Assembly: GCF_042652965.1 (NCBI RefSeq)
Contig: NZ_JBHSHL010000003.1
Span: 213,346-277,345 of the forward strand
DNA: 64,000 bases
Direction: 5' to 3'
Source: Filifactor villosus
Lineage (GTDB): Bacteria; Bacillota; Clostridia; Peptostreptococcales; Filifactoraceae
Both the position numbers and the translations under genes were made by a program. This document shows, piece after piece, positions 1 through 9,800 of this stretch. The stretch's first letter is position 1. Each line of letters starts with the position of its first letter. The notes below the pieces were generated by a model. That model worked only from the letters and a program-made list of their open reading frames with translations, made no database searches and was not told the DNA's origin.

Positions 1-1452
1 GATAGATTCAAAGCTTTGTTTCCTGAATATGGTTCCTACTTTATTGCTCAAGTCGATTACAGTGTCCGCTATGCGGACAACCTGATTGATGAGTTCGGTA
101 CTAAAGACAAGAATCCTCAAATTGCTGTATCGGTCGATATGCTCGATACAGGGATCGATATTCCTGAGATACTGAACTTGGTATTTTTTAAGCCTGTCAG
201 AAGTTTCTCCAAGTTTTGGCAGATGATAGGCAGGGGAACAAGGTTGTGTAAGGATCTTTTTGGAGCGGGAAGGGACAAGGAAGAGTTTCTTATCCTCGAT
301 TTTTGCAACAACTTTGAGTTTTTCCGTATCAATACGCAGGGATATGAAGCGAAGATAGGGGAGTCGTTGGCTGAATCGATTTTCAACTGCAAGATCAGTC
401 TTATTCGGGAACTGCAATCTGCGAAATATTCTTCGGAAGAATATGCGAGTTATAGAGAAGAATTGGTCCGAGAGTTGCACCGTTCAGTGTGTCGTTTGGA
501 TAATGCAAGCTACAGGGTCAGGTTGCATCTTCGTCAGGTCGAAAAATACAGACAAGAGGAGTCGTGGCTTCATTTGGAGTCGGGCTCGGTGTCCGAACTG
601 AGAGAACACATTGCTCCCTTGATCGCTCCCGAAAAGGAAAACGAACTTGCCAGACGCTTTGATAAACTGATGTACTATATAGAGTTGGCCTTCCTTCAAG
701 ATAAGAAGATGATTAAGTATGTCAACGAGATCAGTCGCACCGCCGAAAAGTTGTCGAGGATCCGTATTCCTCAAGTGGAACAGGAAAGAACGATGATAGA
801 AAAGGCGAGGGATAGTGCTTTTTGGGAAGGAGCCGGCTTGGCGGATATGGAGGCGGTGAGAGAGTCTTTCCGAAACCTGGTTCAGTTCCTCGAGAGGGAG
901 AATCAGCAGATCTATTATACGAATTTTTCGGATGAGATCATATCCATTAAAGAAGGTGAACCTGTCTATGTGAAACACGACCTTGAGAATTACAGAAAGA
1001 AGGTCGAATTTTACCTCAAAAAACATAAGGACAATATTGCCGTATATAAACTCAGACAAAACAAGCGTTTGACGAAGTCGGATCTGAAAGAGCTCGAGAG
1101 AATCCTGTGGTCCGAGTTGGGAACAAAGTCGGATTATCAGCGTGAATATGGAGATACTCCGATTGGAAGGCTTGTCAGAAGAGTTGTGGGTGTGGAGAGA
1201 GAAGTGGTCAATATAGCATTTGGAGAATTTCTTTCGGAAGAGAAACTCAATCTTCAACAGATAAGGTTTGTGAAACTGATTGTGGATTACATTGTACAAA
1301 ACGGCAATATTGAAGACAACAGGGTTTTGACAGAAGAGCCCTTCAGAAGCGTGGGGAGCATCGCCCACCTGTTTAAAGATGATATGAAGACAGCGCAAAA
1401 TATTATCGGCGTGATCGAATATATCAGGAAAAATTCGGAGGAGACCGCTTAG
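1..1452 (+). CDS. Type I restriction enzyme R subunit / DEAD-box helicase, C-terminal part (5' truncated by window)
   Basis: The reading frame is open from base 1, so the gene begins outside the window. The visible part carries the end of the second RecA-like helicase domain: motif V (VDMLDTGIDIPE, near residue 45) and motif VI (QMIGRGTR, near residue 74). A long, charged, mostly helical C-terminal region of about 370 residues follows, as in the EcoEI-type R subunit C-terminal domain. In the family this subunit drives ATP-dependent DNA translocation and cleavage with HsdM and HsdS. The nuclease domain and Walker motifs would be upstream. An Mrr-like endonuclease starts 11 bases downstream, so the two are probably co-transcribed as part of a defence locus. 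A stand-alone helicase-nuclease is an alternative, because hsdM and hsdS are not visible. Confidence 0.85.
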   Translation, partial: DRFKALFPEYGSYFIAQVDYSVRYADNLIDEFGTKDKNPQIAVSVDMLDTGIDIPEILNLVFFKPVRSFSKFWQMIGRGTRLCKDLFGAGRDKEEFLILDFCNNFEFFRINTQGYEAKIGESLAESIFNCKISLIRELQSAKYSSEEYASYREELVRELHRSVCRLDNASYRVRLHLRQVEKYRQEESWLHLESGSVSELREHIAPLIAPEKENELARRFDKLMYYIELAFLQDKKMIKYVNEISRTAEKLSRIRIPQVEQERTMIEKARDSAFWEGAGLADMEAVRESFRNLVQFLERENQQIYYTNFSDEIISIKEGEPVYVKHDLENYRKKVEFYLKKHKDNIAVYKLRQNKRLTKSDLKELERILWSELGTKSDYQREYGDTPIGRLVRRVVGVEREVVNIAFGEFLSEEKLNLQQIRFVKLIVDYIVQNGNIEDNRVLTEEPFRSVGSIAHLFKDDMKTAQNIIGVIEYIRKNSEETA

Positions 1453-1462
1453 GAGAGTTTAT

Positions 1463-2362
1463 ATGATACCGAAATATTATGAGATGTATAATGTGTTTTT
1501 AGAAATTTTGAGTGACGGAAAGGTTCACAGCTTAAAGGAAATCCAGAAATCAGTTGTAAAAGAGATGAACATTACTCATGAAGAGCAGGAGGAAAAGCTT
1601 CCGAGCGGAAAAGGAACTTTTTTTCGAAATAGGGTAGGTTGGTGTTCAACTTATTTGAAGAAGGCAGGTTTGATTGTCAGTCCCAAAAGAGCGGAGTTTC
1701 AAATCACAAGAGAAGGAATTATGCTGCTTTCAGAAGGAGTTGTTATTACAGATGAAGTTCTGATGAAGTATCCGTCTTTTTCGCTATTTAAAAAAGTGAG
1801 GAGCAGTGTTAAGGATGAGCAACTTCGAGAAAGAGGAGAAACTCCTCAAGATACATTGGATAGGGTATTGGGGCAGATCCGCGAGAAACTGATTGATGAC
1901 TTGTTGGAGGAAGTAATGAACCAAAGCCCTGAATTCTTCGAGAGAATGGTAATAGATTTGCTCGAGAAAATGGGATATGGAGGCATTGGAGAAGGATATG
2001 TTACAAAATATACGGGAGACGAAGGAATTGACGGGGTTATAAAAGAGGACAAATTGGGTTTTGAACATATCTATATCCAAGCGAAAAAATGGAATTCAAA
2101 TAAAAAAGTAGGAAGACCTGAAATCCAAAAGTTTGTAGGAGCTTTGGTCGGTCAAGGAGCGGCAAAAGGATTATTCATAACAACTGCATCTTTTACCAAA
2201 GAAGCAATTGAATATGCAAAACGTCAGCATACGGCAAAGGTAATTTTAATTGATTCCGAGAAGTTGGCGGAACTTTTGATTGAATATGGGGTTGGTGTAT
2301 CCGTCGTCAATGAGTACAAGGTAAAAAGAGTAGATATGGATTATTTTACGGACGATATGTAG
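1463..2362 (+). CDS. Mrr-family restriction endonuclease
   Basis: This 299-residue protein has the two-part Mrr layout. An N-terminal winged-helix Mrr_N-like domain (about 1-95, with an FRNRVGW stretch) is followed by a PD-(D/E)xK-type Mrr catalytic domain (about 155-275). The catalytic core is visible as GDEGIDGVI (Asp) and, further on, YIQAKKW (the Q-x-K version of the nuclease motif). A preceding helix EFFERMVIDLLEKMGY is typical of the fold. Mrr enzymes cleave modified foreign DNA. The gene starts at an ATG with GGAGAG upstream and lies 11 bases after the type I R subunit gene, which suggests one defence transcript. Which modification it recognises cannot be read from the sequence. Confidence 0.9.
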   Translation: MIPKYYEMYNVFLEILSDGKVHSLKEIQKSVVKEMNITHEEQEEKLPSGKGTFFRNRVGWCSTYLKKAGLIVSPKRAEFQITREGIMLLSEGVVITDEVLMKYPSFSLFKKVRSSVKDEQLRERGETPQDTLDRVLGQIREKLIDDLLEEVMNQSPEFFERMVIDLLEKMGYGGIGEGYVTKYTGDEGIDGVIKEDKLGFEHIYIQAKKWNSNKKVGRPEIQKFVGALVGQGAAKGLFITTASFTKEAIEYAKRQHTAKVILIDSEKLAELLIEYGVGVSVVNEYKVKRVDMDYFTDDM

Positions 2363-2381
2363 TTTAGGATGGTGGTTGAGT

Positions 2382-3701
2382 ATGACGAGGACAAAAAAAG
2401 TACAGGATATTGTTATTATGGGATTTGCTTTATTTGCGATCTTCTTCGGGGCGGGGAATCTTATTTTCCCTCCGTATATAGGAGTAGTTGCAGGCAAACA
2501 ATGGTATGAGGTTATGTTCGGCTTTCTTATGACCGATCCGGTGCTTCCTATCTTGGGAGTTATCGTAACGGCGACGGTTGGAGGAAAGGCGGATGATATG
2601 GGCAAACGTGTGGGTCCTGTATTTTCCAAGGTGCTTTGTGCGATGGCGATTTTGATTATAGGGCCTCTCTTTGCAGTACCGAGAACTGCAGCTACAACAC
2701 ACGAGATAGCAACACAGCAGCTTTTCCCGGGGATTCCTCCGGTTGTGACCTCGGCAGTGTTTTTTGCAATAACGGCCTTTTTGGTGTTCAATCCGGGGGG
2801 AGCCATTGATAAGATTGGAAAGTATCTGACCCCGGGTCTGTTGATTGCGTTGACAGCCATTATCGTGACCTGTATCGTGAAGCCGATCGGAAAAATTCAG
2901 GAAATGCCTGCTCAAAACTTCTTCCTCCGAGGCTTTACGGAGGGGTATCAGACGATGGATGCGGTTGGTTCTTCCCTTCTGGCAGGGATCGTAATGTCCG
3001 ATATTGTAAGAAGGGGATACAAGAATAGTAAGGAACAGTTTCGTATAATGGTCGGGGTAGGGATCGTGGCATTTTTGCTTCTTTCCTTTGTGTACGGCGG
3101 TTTGACCTATGTCGGAGCGACGGCGGGAGAATATTTCACTCCCGAAACGTCAAGGGTCGATATTCTGGTCGGAGTTGTCTATCATCTCTTCGGAAGCGTA
3201 GGAAAACTCTGTATTGGTTTGGTCGTGGCCCTTGCTTGCTTAACGACTTCAGTCGGACTTACGGCGACCTGCGGAAACTTCTTCGAAGAGATTTCTCAAG
3301 GAAGGTTGAAGTACAAGTATATCGTTCTAACTTCTATAACGATAAGCCTCTTCCTCTCTCTGAAAGGGGTGGAAGGATTGATCAACCTTGCGATTCCCGT
3401 GCTGCTCGCCATCTATCCGATCTTTATTGTGTTGACATTGATGACGCTTTTTGACAGACATATCAAATACGATTGGACCTATACCGGAGCTGTGATAGGA
3501 ACTCTTGCAGTAAGTATTATTCCGAGTTTGAATATGGCTTTCGGTATCTTGGGTTCCCTGTCGGATGCGGTGCAGAATCTTCCTCTTGCAGCGATTGGCT
3601 TTAACTGGTTTGTTCCTGCGGCTCTCTGCTCGATTGTCTTAACGGTCTTCTCCGCCTTCAGCGGTATGGGAGGACGACGCGAGCCCAAGGGTTCGATGTA
3701 A
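2382..3701 (+). CDS. brnQ: Branched-chain amino acid transport system II carrier protein
   Basis: A 439-residue integral membrane protein with about 12 hydrophobic segments and the characteristic N-terminal signature FGAGNLIFPPYIG, where the substrate-binding helix breaks in the LIVCS (BrnQ) family. These carriers import Leu, Ile and Val by cation symport. I chose the ATG at 2382, with GGATGGTGG upstream. An in-frame TTG two codons earlier (2376) is possible but sits too close to that site. proC begins 12 bases downstream with its own strong ribosome-binding site, so the pair probably forms an amino-acid-related operon. The last 15 residues are basic and probably cytoplasmic. Confidence 0.93.
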   Translation: MTRTKKVQDIVIMGFALFAIFFGAGNLIFPPYIGVVAGKQWYEVMFGFLMTDPVLPILGVIVTATVGGKADDMGKRVGPVFSKVLCAMAILIIGPLFAVPRTAATTHEIATQQLFPGIPPVVTSAVFFAITAFLVFNPGGAIDKIGKYLTPGLLIALTAIIVTCIVKPIGKIQEMPAQNFFLRGFTEGYQTMDAVGSSLLAGIVMSDIVRRGYKNSKEQFRIMVGVGIVAFLLLSFVYGGLTYVGATAGEYFTPETSRVDILVGVVYHLFGSVGKLCIGLVVALACLTTSVGLTATCGNFFEEISQGRLKYKYIVLTSITISLFLSLKGVEGLINLAIPVLLAIYPIFIVLTLMTLFDRHIKYDWTYTGAVIGTLAVSIIPSLNMAFGILGSLSDAVQNLPLAAIGFNWFVPAALCSIVLTVFSAFSGMGGRREPKGSM

Positions 3702-3713
3702 GGAGGGAACGGT

Positions 3714-4508
3714 TTGAAACTGGGATTTATAGGTTGTGGAAATATGGCAAAGGCCATCATAGAGGGGATACTCTCGTCCGAGCTCCTCTTCAAGGAAGAT
3801 ATCGTAGTATCGGCTCTTCATTCTTCCACCCTCGAAGAAGCGAAGCGGAGGTTCGGGGTGCATACGAGTGGAGATAACAGGGAAGTGGCGGAGAATGCGG
3901 ACTGTGTTATTTTGGCGGTGAAGCCTTATCTCTATGAGGAGGTTATACACGAGATCTCTCCGGTTGTTGACAAAAGTAAGATTGTTGTCAGCATTGCCCC
4001 GGGCAAGACGCTCAAGCAGTTGAAAGAGTGGTTTGGAAGAGAAGTCAAGCTGGTGCGTACCATGCCCAACACTCCCTGTACGGTGGGTGAGGGGATGACG
4101 GCAATCTGCTTTAATGACAGGCTCGATCCTAAGGAGGTCTCGGAGGTCAAGTCTTTCTTTGAGGCCTGCGGAAGAGTGGAAGAGGTGTCGGAAGACAAGA
4201 TGGATGCGGTGGTCGCGGTCAGCGGTTCTTCTCCCGCCTACATCTTTGTACTGATCGAAGCGATGGCGGATGCCGCCGTCTTGGAAGGAATGTCCAGAGC
4301 TCAGGCCTATCTGTTTGCATCTCAGGCGGTCCTAGGTTCCGCCAAGATGGTCCTGGAGTCCGGTCTTCATCCGGCAAAACTTAAGGACGGGGTCTGCTCT
4401 CCGGGAGGCACGACCATAGAAGCGGTGCGTATCCTGGAGGAAAAGGGTTTCCGCAGTTCGGTGATCGAAGCGATGATCGCCTGTGCAAAGAAATCAAGTC
4501 AAATGTAG
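3714..4508 (+). CDS. proC: Pyrroline-5-carboxylate reductase
   Basis: 264 residues, the usual length. The N-terminal Rossmann motif GFIGCGNMAKAI binds NAD(P)H. RTMPNTPCTVGEG and the C-terminal helical dimerisation segment with GSSPAYIFVLIEAMADAA and LKDGVCSPGGTTIEA are family hallmarks. The enzyme reduces 1-pyrroline-5-carboxylate to proline. In amino-acid-fermenting anaerobes it also serves redox balance, but that role is inferred. The start is a TTG at 3714, with AGGAGGG at 3701-3707 ending 6 bases upstream and overlapping the end of brnQ. No other ATG or GTG fits the N-terminus. Confidence 0.95.
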   Translation: MKLGFIGCGNMAKAIIEGILSSELLFKEDIVVSALHSSTLEEAKRRFGVHTSGDNREVAENADCVILAVKPYLYEEVIHEISPVVDKSKIVVSIAPGKTLKQLKEWFGREVKLVRTMPNTPCTVGEGMTAICFNDRLDPKEVSEVKSFFEACGRVEEVSEDKMDAVVAVSGSSPAYIFVLIEAMADAAVLEGMSRAQAYLFASQAVLGSAKMVLESGLHPAKLKDGVCSPGGTTIEAVRILEEKGFRSSVIEAMIACAKKSSQM

Positions 4509-4577
4509 AAGCGATACTGTTATTCGATGAAAAGAGCGTCATATTGAGGTTGAGATCAGGAAACACCGTTTCATTTT

Positions 4578-4690
4578 ATACTCTTCTTCAATAGAAGTGT
4601 GGATATATCTATTTTTCGACCATGAAAAACTATTTTGTCTTCTATGGATTACAGAACGTTTATATCCACTACTCAAAAGAATAGTAGTAT
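4578..4690 (+). repeat. 113-bp palindrome-ended interspersed repeat, copy 1
   Basis: Starts ATACTCTTCTTCAATAGAAG and ends GAATAGTAGTAT. The outer about 30 bases are imperfect inverted repeats of each other: the left end runs ATACT..TTC..GTGGATAT, and the right end read in reverse gives ATACTACTATTC..GTGGATAT. The interior contains TTTTTCGA and TTGTCTTCTATGG. Four other full copies occur at 14554, 23441, 40628 and 63337 (reverse). There is no internal ORF. The size and ends resemble a MITE, but a mobile RNA-hairpin repeat is also possible. Confidence 0.8.
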
Positions 4691-4884
4691 TAAATGCAAA
4701 TCGTTGATATCGCTTAAACGAACAGCGATGCAATGCCGCTATTGATGTATGCTGTTGATATCAACAGCCTTATTCCGGGGAACATGGAATAATTTTTGTG
4801 TTTGTAGAGATGGATATTTTCTCATCTTAATCGGATGTCGGTGTGCTGACACATTGATAGTCAAATAGATTCCAAATATGATAT

Positions 4885-5005
4885 TAATACCATTCTCTGT
4901 TTAAAATGACGGATATACAGAATATGTAATTCTCCAAAAAACAATATGGATGATCATATATTCAAAGCATTCAACCTCCCAATTCTAATGAATAACGATA
5001 TGACT
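4885..5005 (+). repeat. Second interspersed repeat family, copy 1
   Basis: Starts TAATACCATTCTCTG then TTTAAAATG. It continues with GGATGATCATATATTC and GCATTCAACCT. The same order of blocks is found at 63545-63660 (TAATACTATTTTTCG, CTAAAATG, GGATGATATGC, GTATTCGACCT), so the two are diverged copies. It shares only the ATACTATT-like end with the 113-bp family. Confidence 0.5.
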
Positions 5006-5065
5006 CGTCTGTATTAAGGATATAAAACGAGACCGAATATCAATATGTGAAAAGGACGCGGCTCC

Positions 5066-5926
5066 CTACAGTTTTGTGTAGACCGCGTCCATTTCTTCGG
5101 CGAGTTTCCGCGCCAAGCCTATGGAGAAGACTCCGCCCTCCGTATCGATGACAAGGGTCGAGATACCTGAGAATTTGACTTGCTTTGCGGCCTCGAGAGC
5201 CAGTTGTATCGGAGGACCCGGCAGGTCATCGTAGGTCGCTTTGCCATCGGTCAGGAGGATGAGGAGGGGACGAAGGTCCGCATCTTTCTTCTCCTCAAGG
5301 CGAAAGACTTCCATCGCTTTTCTGAGACCGGGGCCGAGGGGGGTTTTGCCGAAGGCGGGGATGTCCTGCAAGCGTTTTGAGGCGTAGTTTGCACTCTTGG
5401 TAAAGGGGAGGATGAGTTCGCAGGTTTGGTCATAGAACAGGAGGACACCGACCTTATCACGGGAGATATAGGCCTGGGAGAGCAGGGCGAGCACGGCTCC
5501 CTTCGCAAAGGACAGCCTGCGTTCGAGACCCTGAGATCGGCTGGTGTCCAGCAGGAAGAGGATGGAGGAGTGCTGCCTGTTGTAGTACCTCTTCAGACGG
5601 ACATCCTCGTCTCGGATCAGGACAAGGGGACCTTGCTTTTCGTCTTTTTCCCTCTGATCTCTGCGAAAATTTTGCCATGGAGCAGCATGGCGAAGGGTGG
5701 ATGCAAAGTCGATCTTTCCCGCTTCTTCGGACAGTCTATATCCTCTGCTCCTTCCTCCTCCACGGATAAGTTTCCGGGATGAGGCGGGATCTCTTCCCGT
5801 CTTTGATTCAAACCTCCCTTCCTTTTTGATCTCCTTGAGAAGGTCTGTAAGATCTTTCTCCCTGCCGCTCTGAATGACGGGAAGAAGGATCGAGCGAGTG
5901 TTCGTATCTTCTTTGGGTCTTTCTCC
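5066..5926 (-). CDS. VWA-domain chelatase subunit (ChlD/BchD-like), in frame after the ChlI stop codon
   Basis: 286 residues follow in exactly the same frame as the ChlI-like gene, beginning with the codon after its TAG (5929-5927). A basic linker (about 1-60) leads to a von Willebrand A domain. Its metal-site motif DTSRS (D-x-S-x-S) is at codons 127-131, near base 5548. Typical ChlD segments follow: SRDKVGVLLFYDQ, GKTPLGPGL, LLTDGKA. There is no ATG, GTG or TTG between the TAG and a GTG at 5494, and starting there would remove the metal site. The protein is therefore either made by readthrough, started at a non-standard codon, or the split C-terminal half of an I-D fusion (about 604 residues if joined, a normal length for such fusions). 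In the family this subunit and the AAA+ subunit form the ATPase ring driving metal insertion into a tetrapyrrole. Confidence 0.8.
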   Translation of the reverse strand, partial: GERPKEDTNTRSILLPVIQSGREKDLTDLLKEIKKEGRFESKTGRDPASSRKLIRGGGRSRGYRLSEEAGKIDFASTLRHAAPWQNFRRDQREKDEKQGPLVLIRDEDVRLKRYYNRQHSSILFLLDTSRSQGLERRLSFAKGAVLALLSQAYISRDKVGVLLFYDQTCELILPFTKSANYASKRLQDIPAFGKTPLGPGLRKAMEVFRLEEKKDADLRPLLILLTDGKATYDDLPGPPIQLALEAAKQVKFSGISTLVIDTEGGVFSIGLARKLAEEMDAVYTKL

Positions 5927-6880
5927 CTATCCTCCCTCCGAGCTCTCGGCGTCCCCACTGCCCTGAGAGGAAGCCTCGTTGAGGAGGTCGCTCAGGATGG
6001 AGGGATCCATGGTTTTGTTGTCCAAGGGGGCCTTTCTCATCCGATGGGGGAGGGTATAGAGGGCGGCACGGCGCAGGTCCTCCGTGGTGACGTCGCGGCG
6101 TCCGTGGTAGGCCGCCAGAGTCTTTGCCGTCTTGATCATACTGATGTCGGAGCGATGGCCTTCGGTTTCATACGCAAGTCCGATCTGCACTGCAAGAGCG
6201 AGGATCTCTCTGCTTATCTTAACTTGGGGAAGAAGTTCCACTGCCTGTTTGATCTGTTTTCGAAGTGCGGTCGTCGATTTTGCAAACTTCTTGCAGAAGG
6301 AGGAGGGATCTTCTTCATAGGCCAAGTGATGTTCTATGATTTGAATGCGGGTATCCAAGTCGGTCTCGCCTTCCACGTCGACGACCATCGGAAACCTGTC
6401 GAGGAGTTGGGGGCGAAGGCTGCCTTCTTCAGGGTTCATCGTTCCGACAAGGATGAAGCGTGCCGGATGACTGTAAGAGATTCCGTCTCTCTCGACCGAG
6501 TTTACCCCGCAGGCGGCCGCGTCGAGGAGGAGGTCGACGATGTGATCGTCCAGAAGGTTGATCTCGTCTACATAGAGGATGTTTTTGTCCGCCTGTGCAA
6601 GAATGCCCTTTTCAAACTTTTTTTCCCCTGTCTTGATGGCATGCTCCACATCCAAGGTGCCTGCGACCCGGTCTTCGGTCGCATTGATGGGAAGGTTGAC
6701 GATCTTGAGCGAAGATATGGCATCGGACAGGGCTCGGACCGCCGTCGATTTTGCCGTTCCCTTCTGTCCGCGGATCAACACTCCTCCGAGGGAGGGGTCG
6801 ATTACGTTGAGAAGGAGAGCTTCCTTCATGGCATCCTGTCCTAAGATGGCGGTGAAGGGATAGTGTTTTGTCTTTTTCAT
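5927..6880 (-). CDS. ChlI/BchI-like AAA+ ATPase subunit of a metal chelatase
   Basis: 317 residues. Walker [10 protein letters not shown] at residues 38-46. Walker [13 protein letters not shown] is followed by the helix-2 insert [16 protein letters not shown]. Sensor 1 is VGTMNPEEG, with the arginine-finger region [11 protein letters not shown]. All are hallmarks of Mg/Co-chelatase I subunits. The C-terminus ends in an acidic Ser/Gly-rich tail ([11 protein letters not shown]), which is what the linker of I-D fusion proteins looks like, and the frame continues into the VWA domain after a TAG. The start ATG has AGGAG 6 bases upstream and lies 9 bases after the large-subunit stop. Role: ATP-dependent motor for metal insertion by the neighbouring large subunit. 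Confidence 0.92.
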   Translation of the reverse strand: MKKTKHYPFTAILGQDAMKEALLLNVIDPSLGGVLIRGQKGTAKSTAVRALSDAISSLKIVNLPINATEDRVAGTLDVEHAIKTGEKKFEKGILAQADKNILYVDEINLLDDHIVDLLLDAAACGVNSVERDGISYSHPARFILVGTMNPEEGSLRPQLLDRFPMVVDVEGETDLDTRIQIIEHHLAYEEDPSSFCKKFAKSTTALRKQIKQAVELLPQVKISREILALAVQIGLAYETEGHRSDISMIKTAKTLAAYHGRRDVTTEDLRRAALYTLPHRMRKAPLDNKTMDPSILSDLLNEASSQGSGDAESSEGG

Positions 6881-6889
6881 ATCGTTCTC

Positions 6890-9800
6890 CTAGTGTTCCA
6901 TATCGGTTTCGGTTTCCAGATATACTTCCTGTAGAGTGCTCCACTCTTTGTCCGTAGGTGTCCACAAACCTCGGTTCTTCGCTTCTGCAAGTCTGTTCAG
7001 AACTTGGATATAAGCCCAGCGATTGCTCTGCTGCATCCGTCTGCGAAGATGTTCCTCGAAGACGAACTGTTTTTGGAGATCGGAAAAGGTCTTTTCGTCT
7101 ATAGAGTTTGTGGTCGAGGCAAAGCCGATGACGTTCTCGAAACGTTTTGCGATCTCCTGTACTCCGTGGTACTGATGGCGCATCATTCCTTCGATCCACT
7201 GAGGATTGAGAAGGCGGAGGCGGATCCCCCTTTGGAGGGCAGTCTTTATATCGCGGACGGCTATGCCTGCGCCTACAGTGTCGGCGACATACATATCCGC
7301 CTGTTCTCCACGGACATTCTCTATGGCCTTGGAGAGACCTCCGTAAAACTCATAGTAGTGATCCAAGTCCGTCAGTTCGTACTCCACATTGTTTCGGACC
7401 TGGGAGAGGAGTTCGACCCTCTTGTAAGAAGACAGGAGGCTGTTCCTTGCAGGGAAGGCTCTTTGGGAAGAGGAGTAGAGATAGGAGAGGTCGTCGGCAA
7501 AGAAGTCGCCCAGTTCCCTGCTGTCCTTCCAACTTCCCTCCTTGATTCTTCGGGTCAGGGAGGTACCGTACTCTCCTTCACCGGGGCCGAAGATCCTGCT
7601 TCGGGCGAGCTCTCTTGCGAGTTCGGATCTTAGACCGGCCTCCAGATTTTCGCGGTAACGACGCTCGGTATTTTTTGCAAAGAAACTGTCCTTCGGATCT
7701 TCTTTCAGCTCGTCCAACTTGCGAAAGAGCTCGTTCAAATTTTCCAAAAGATTGGGGAACATATCCCGGAAGAAACCGCAGATATGGATGACGACATCGA
7801 TACGAGGGCGATCGAGCTCTTCAAGGGGGAGGAGCTCGAAACGGCTGTCAAATCGATCCGAACCTTCCTTGAGTCTTGCTCCGAGGTAGTAGAGGATCTG
7901 ACCGAGGGTCTCTCCCTGTGTCTTCGATGTTTCAAGTCCCCAGAGGATGACCGCCGTCGTCTCCGGATAGGCCCCGTGTCTGTCAAAGTAGGAGCGAAGG
8001 ATGTTTTCGGCTATGGTCTTACCCCTCTCGAAAGCTGTCCTTGTAGGAACGTGCAGAGGGTTGAACTGGACAAGGTTTCGTCCCGAGGGAAGAAGATTGG
8101 GTTCTTTGAGGATATCGCCTGCGATTCCTACAGGAAGGTAGGATGAATTCAGAGCTTCGGTCAAGGAGTCCAGCTCGGTATTGTTCAGACAGTAATGGAG
8201 GAGGGTCTTTTTCTTCTCCTCATATCGGGTATCTTCCTTGCCGATGAACGAAAGTGCACGTTCGGCGAAGGATTCGGCTTCTTCCGGAGTGTAGGGTTTT
8301 CCGAGGATGTGAAGTCCGTCGGGGATCAGGGAGGTTTCATACTCGTAGAGTTCTTCTTCGATCTTATCGAGCATTGAAGAACGCAGGACCTCTCCCTCTT
8401 TGAGGAAGGAGAGAGACCTTGAGAGCTCTTCCATGTGGGTGAGCAGATCGTTGCAGCGTTCGGGTGCTATCTGTAGAGCTTCCCTGTACTCTGAGATCAG
8501 TCGTTTCAAGTCCGAGTAAGGACCGTAGAGTTCGCTTTCCCGAAAGACGGGAGGAAGGTAGCTGATGAGGCTCGCGTTGCTTCGTCTTTTGGCAATCATT
8601 GCTTCGGAGGGATTTCCCACATAGTAGTAATAAAAGTGGGGAAGGAGCCCGAGAAGTTTGTCCGGCCAACAATCGCCGGAGACGGCATTTTCTTTTCCGG
8701 GAAGAAATTCCAAGGTGCCGTGTGTTCCGATGTGTATCACCGCATCTGCCTGAAACTCGTGCTCAAGCCACAGGTAGAAAGACTGATATTCTTTAGAGGG
8801 AGGAAGGTTGCGGTCGTGGATTTCCTCTTCTGTCTGATTCTGTTTTTTCACGGGTTGGATCCCGATAAATATGTTGCCGGAGCGAAATCCTCTGATCGGG
8901 ACTCCTTCATAGGTATAGGGGCTTGGAGAGGAGCTTGCCCAAGCCGGATCGTTGCACATCCCGTCCGAGGTAAAGAAGCGGCGGAGTTCTTCTTCCGAGA
9001 GCTCTTCGACCTGATAACCTTTTCTGTGCAAGTGTTTCAGAATGTTGGACAGGGAAGAGAAGGAATCCAGGAAGGAGGCGGAGAAGAGGCTGCCTTCTCC
9101 GGCGGGGTAATTGTAGCAGACGAGGGCGATCTTTTTATCGCAGTTGGCCTTCGTTCTCAAAGTGACAAAGCGATCCAATCGTTTGCAGAACGTCGAGATT
9201 CTCTCTTTGATCGGCTCGGTGATACTGATGTCAAGGCCCTCTTCCTCCGCGATCCGTTCTCGGCGCGAGAGACCTAAGGGATAGGTGTGGATCGCTCCGT
9301 CCAGTTCCGGCAGGAGGATGCTTATCAGAAACTCTCCGGAATCCAAAGCACTTCGTTCCTCCCATTCGGTGCGGTCCGCCCTCGTGACGATGAGGGGCTT
9401 GAAATAAGGAACGTTACAGTTCTCCAGGATATCGATCGCCTTCTGTGCATCCCCTCCCATCGGGCCTGCTCCGAGCCGAAAAGGCATGAGGTTGACGACG
9501 GCACACAGGGAAATCTCCTTATCACACAGGTAGGACCTCAGGTCATCGAGGTCACAGTCTCGGCTTTGGGAGAAAGCAATGGGCAGGACGTTGTAGTTTT
9601 CCTCCAACTGGGTGAAGACCTCCCGCGTGACCGGGGAGAAGTCGTTGGGATAGCTGTGACCGTAGAACAAAAGGGCTACGGTCAGGGGTCTTGGTCGTGT
9701 AAAATGCTTCTTTCTATAAGAGGGCAGGGATTCGAAAACCTCGCCCGTAAGCGGATGTTTGAGGTAGATCCCGTATTTGATACCGGAGGGCTTCTCCTTG

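Larger units (their letters stand above)
4509..5065. other. Intergenic region with interspersed repeats
   Basis: This 557-base gap lies between convergent genes (proC forward, VWA subunit reverse). It holds one full copy of the 113-bp palindrome-ended repeat, a copy of a second repeat family, and fragments of short repeated motifs near 4744-4780 and 5020-5045. I see no gene and no clear T-tailed terminator. Confidence 0.6.

Noticed and set aside
5066..5494. A separate VWA gene starting at GTG 5494
   Set aside because: Starting there would remove the D-x-S-x-S metal site and half of the domain. The frame clearly continues upstream to the ChlI stop.
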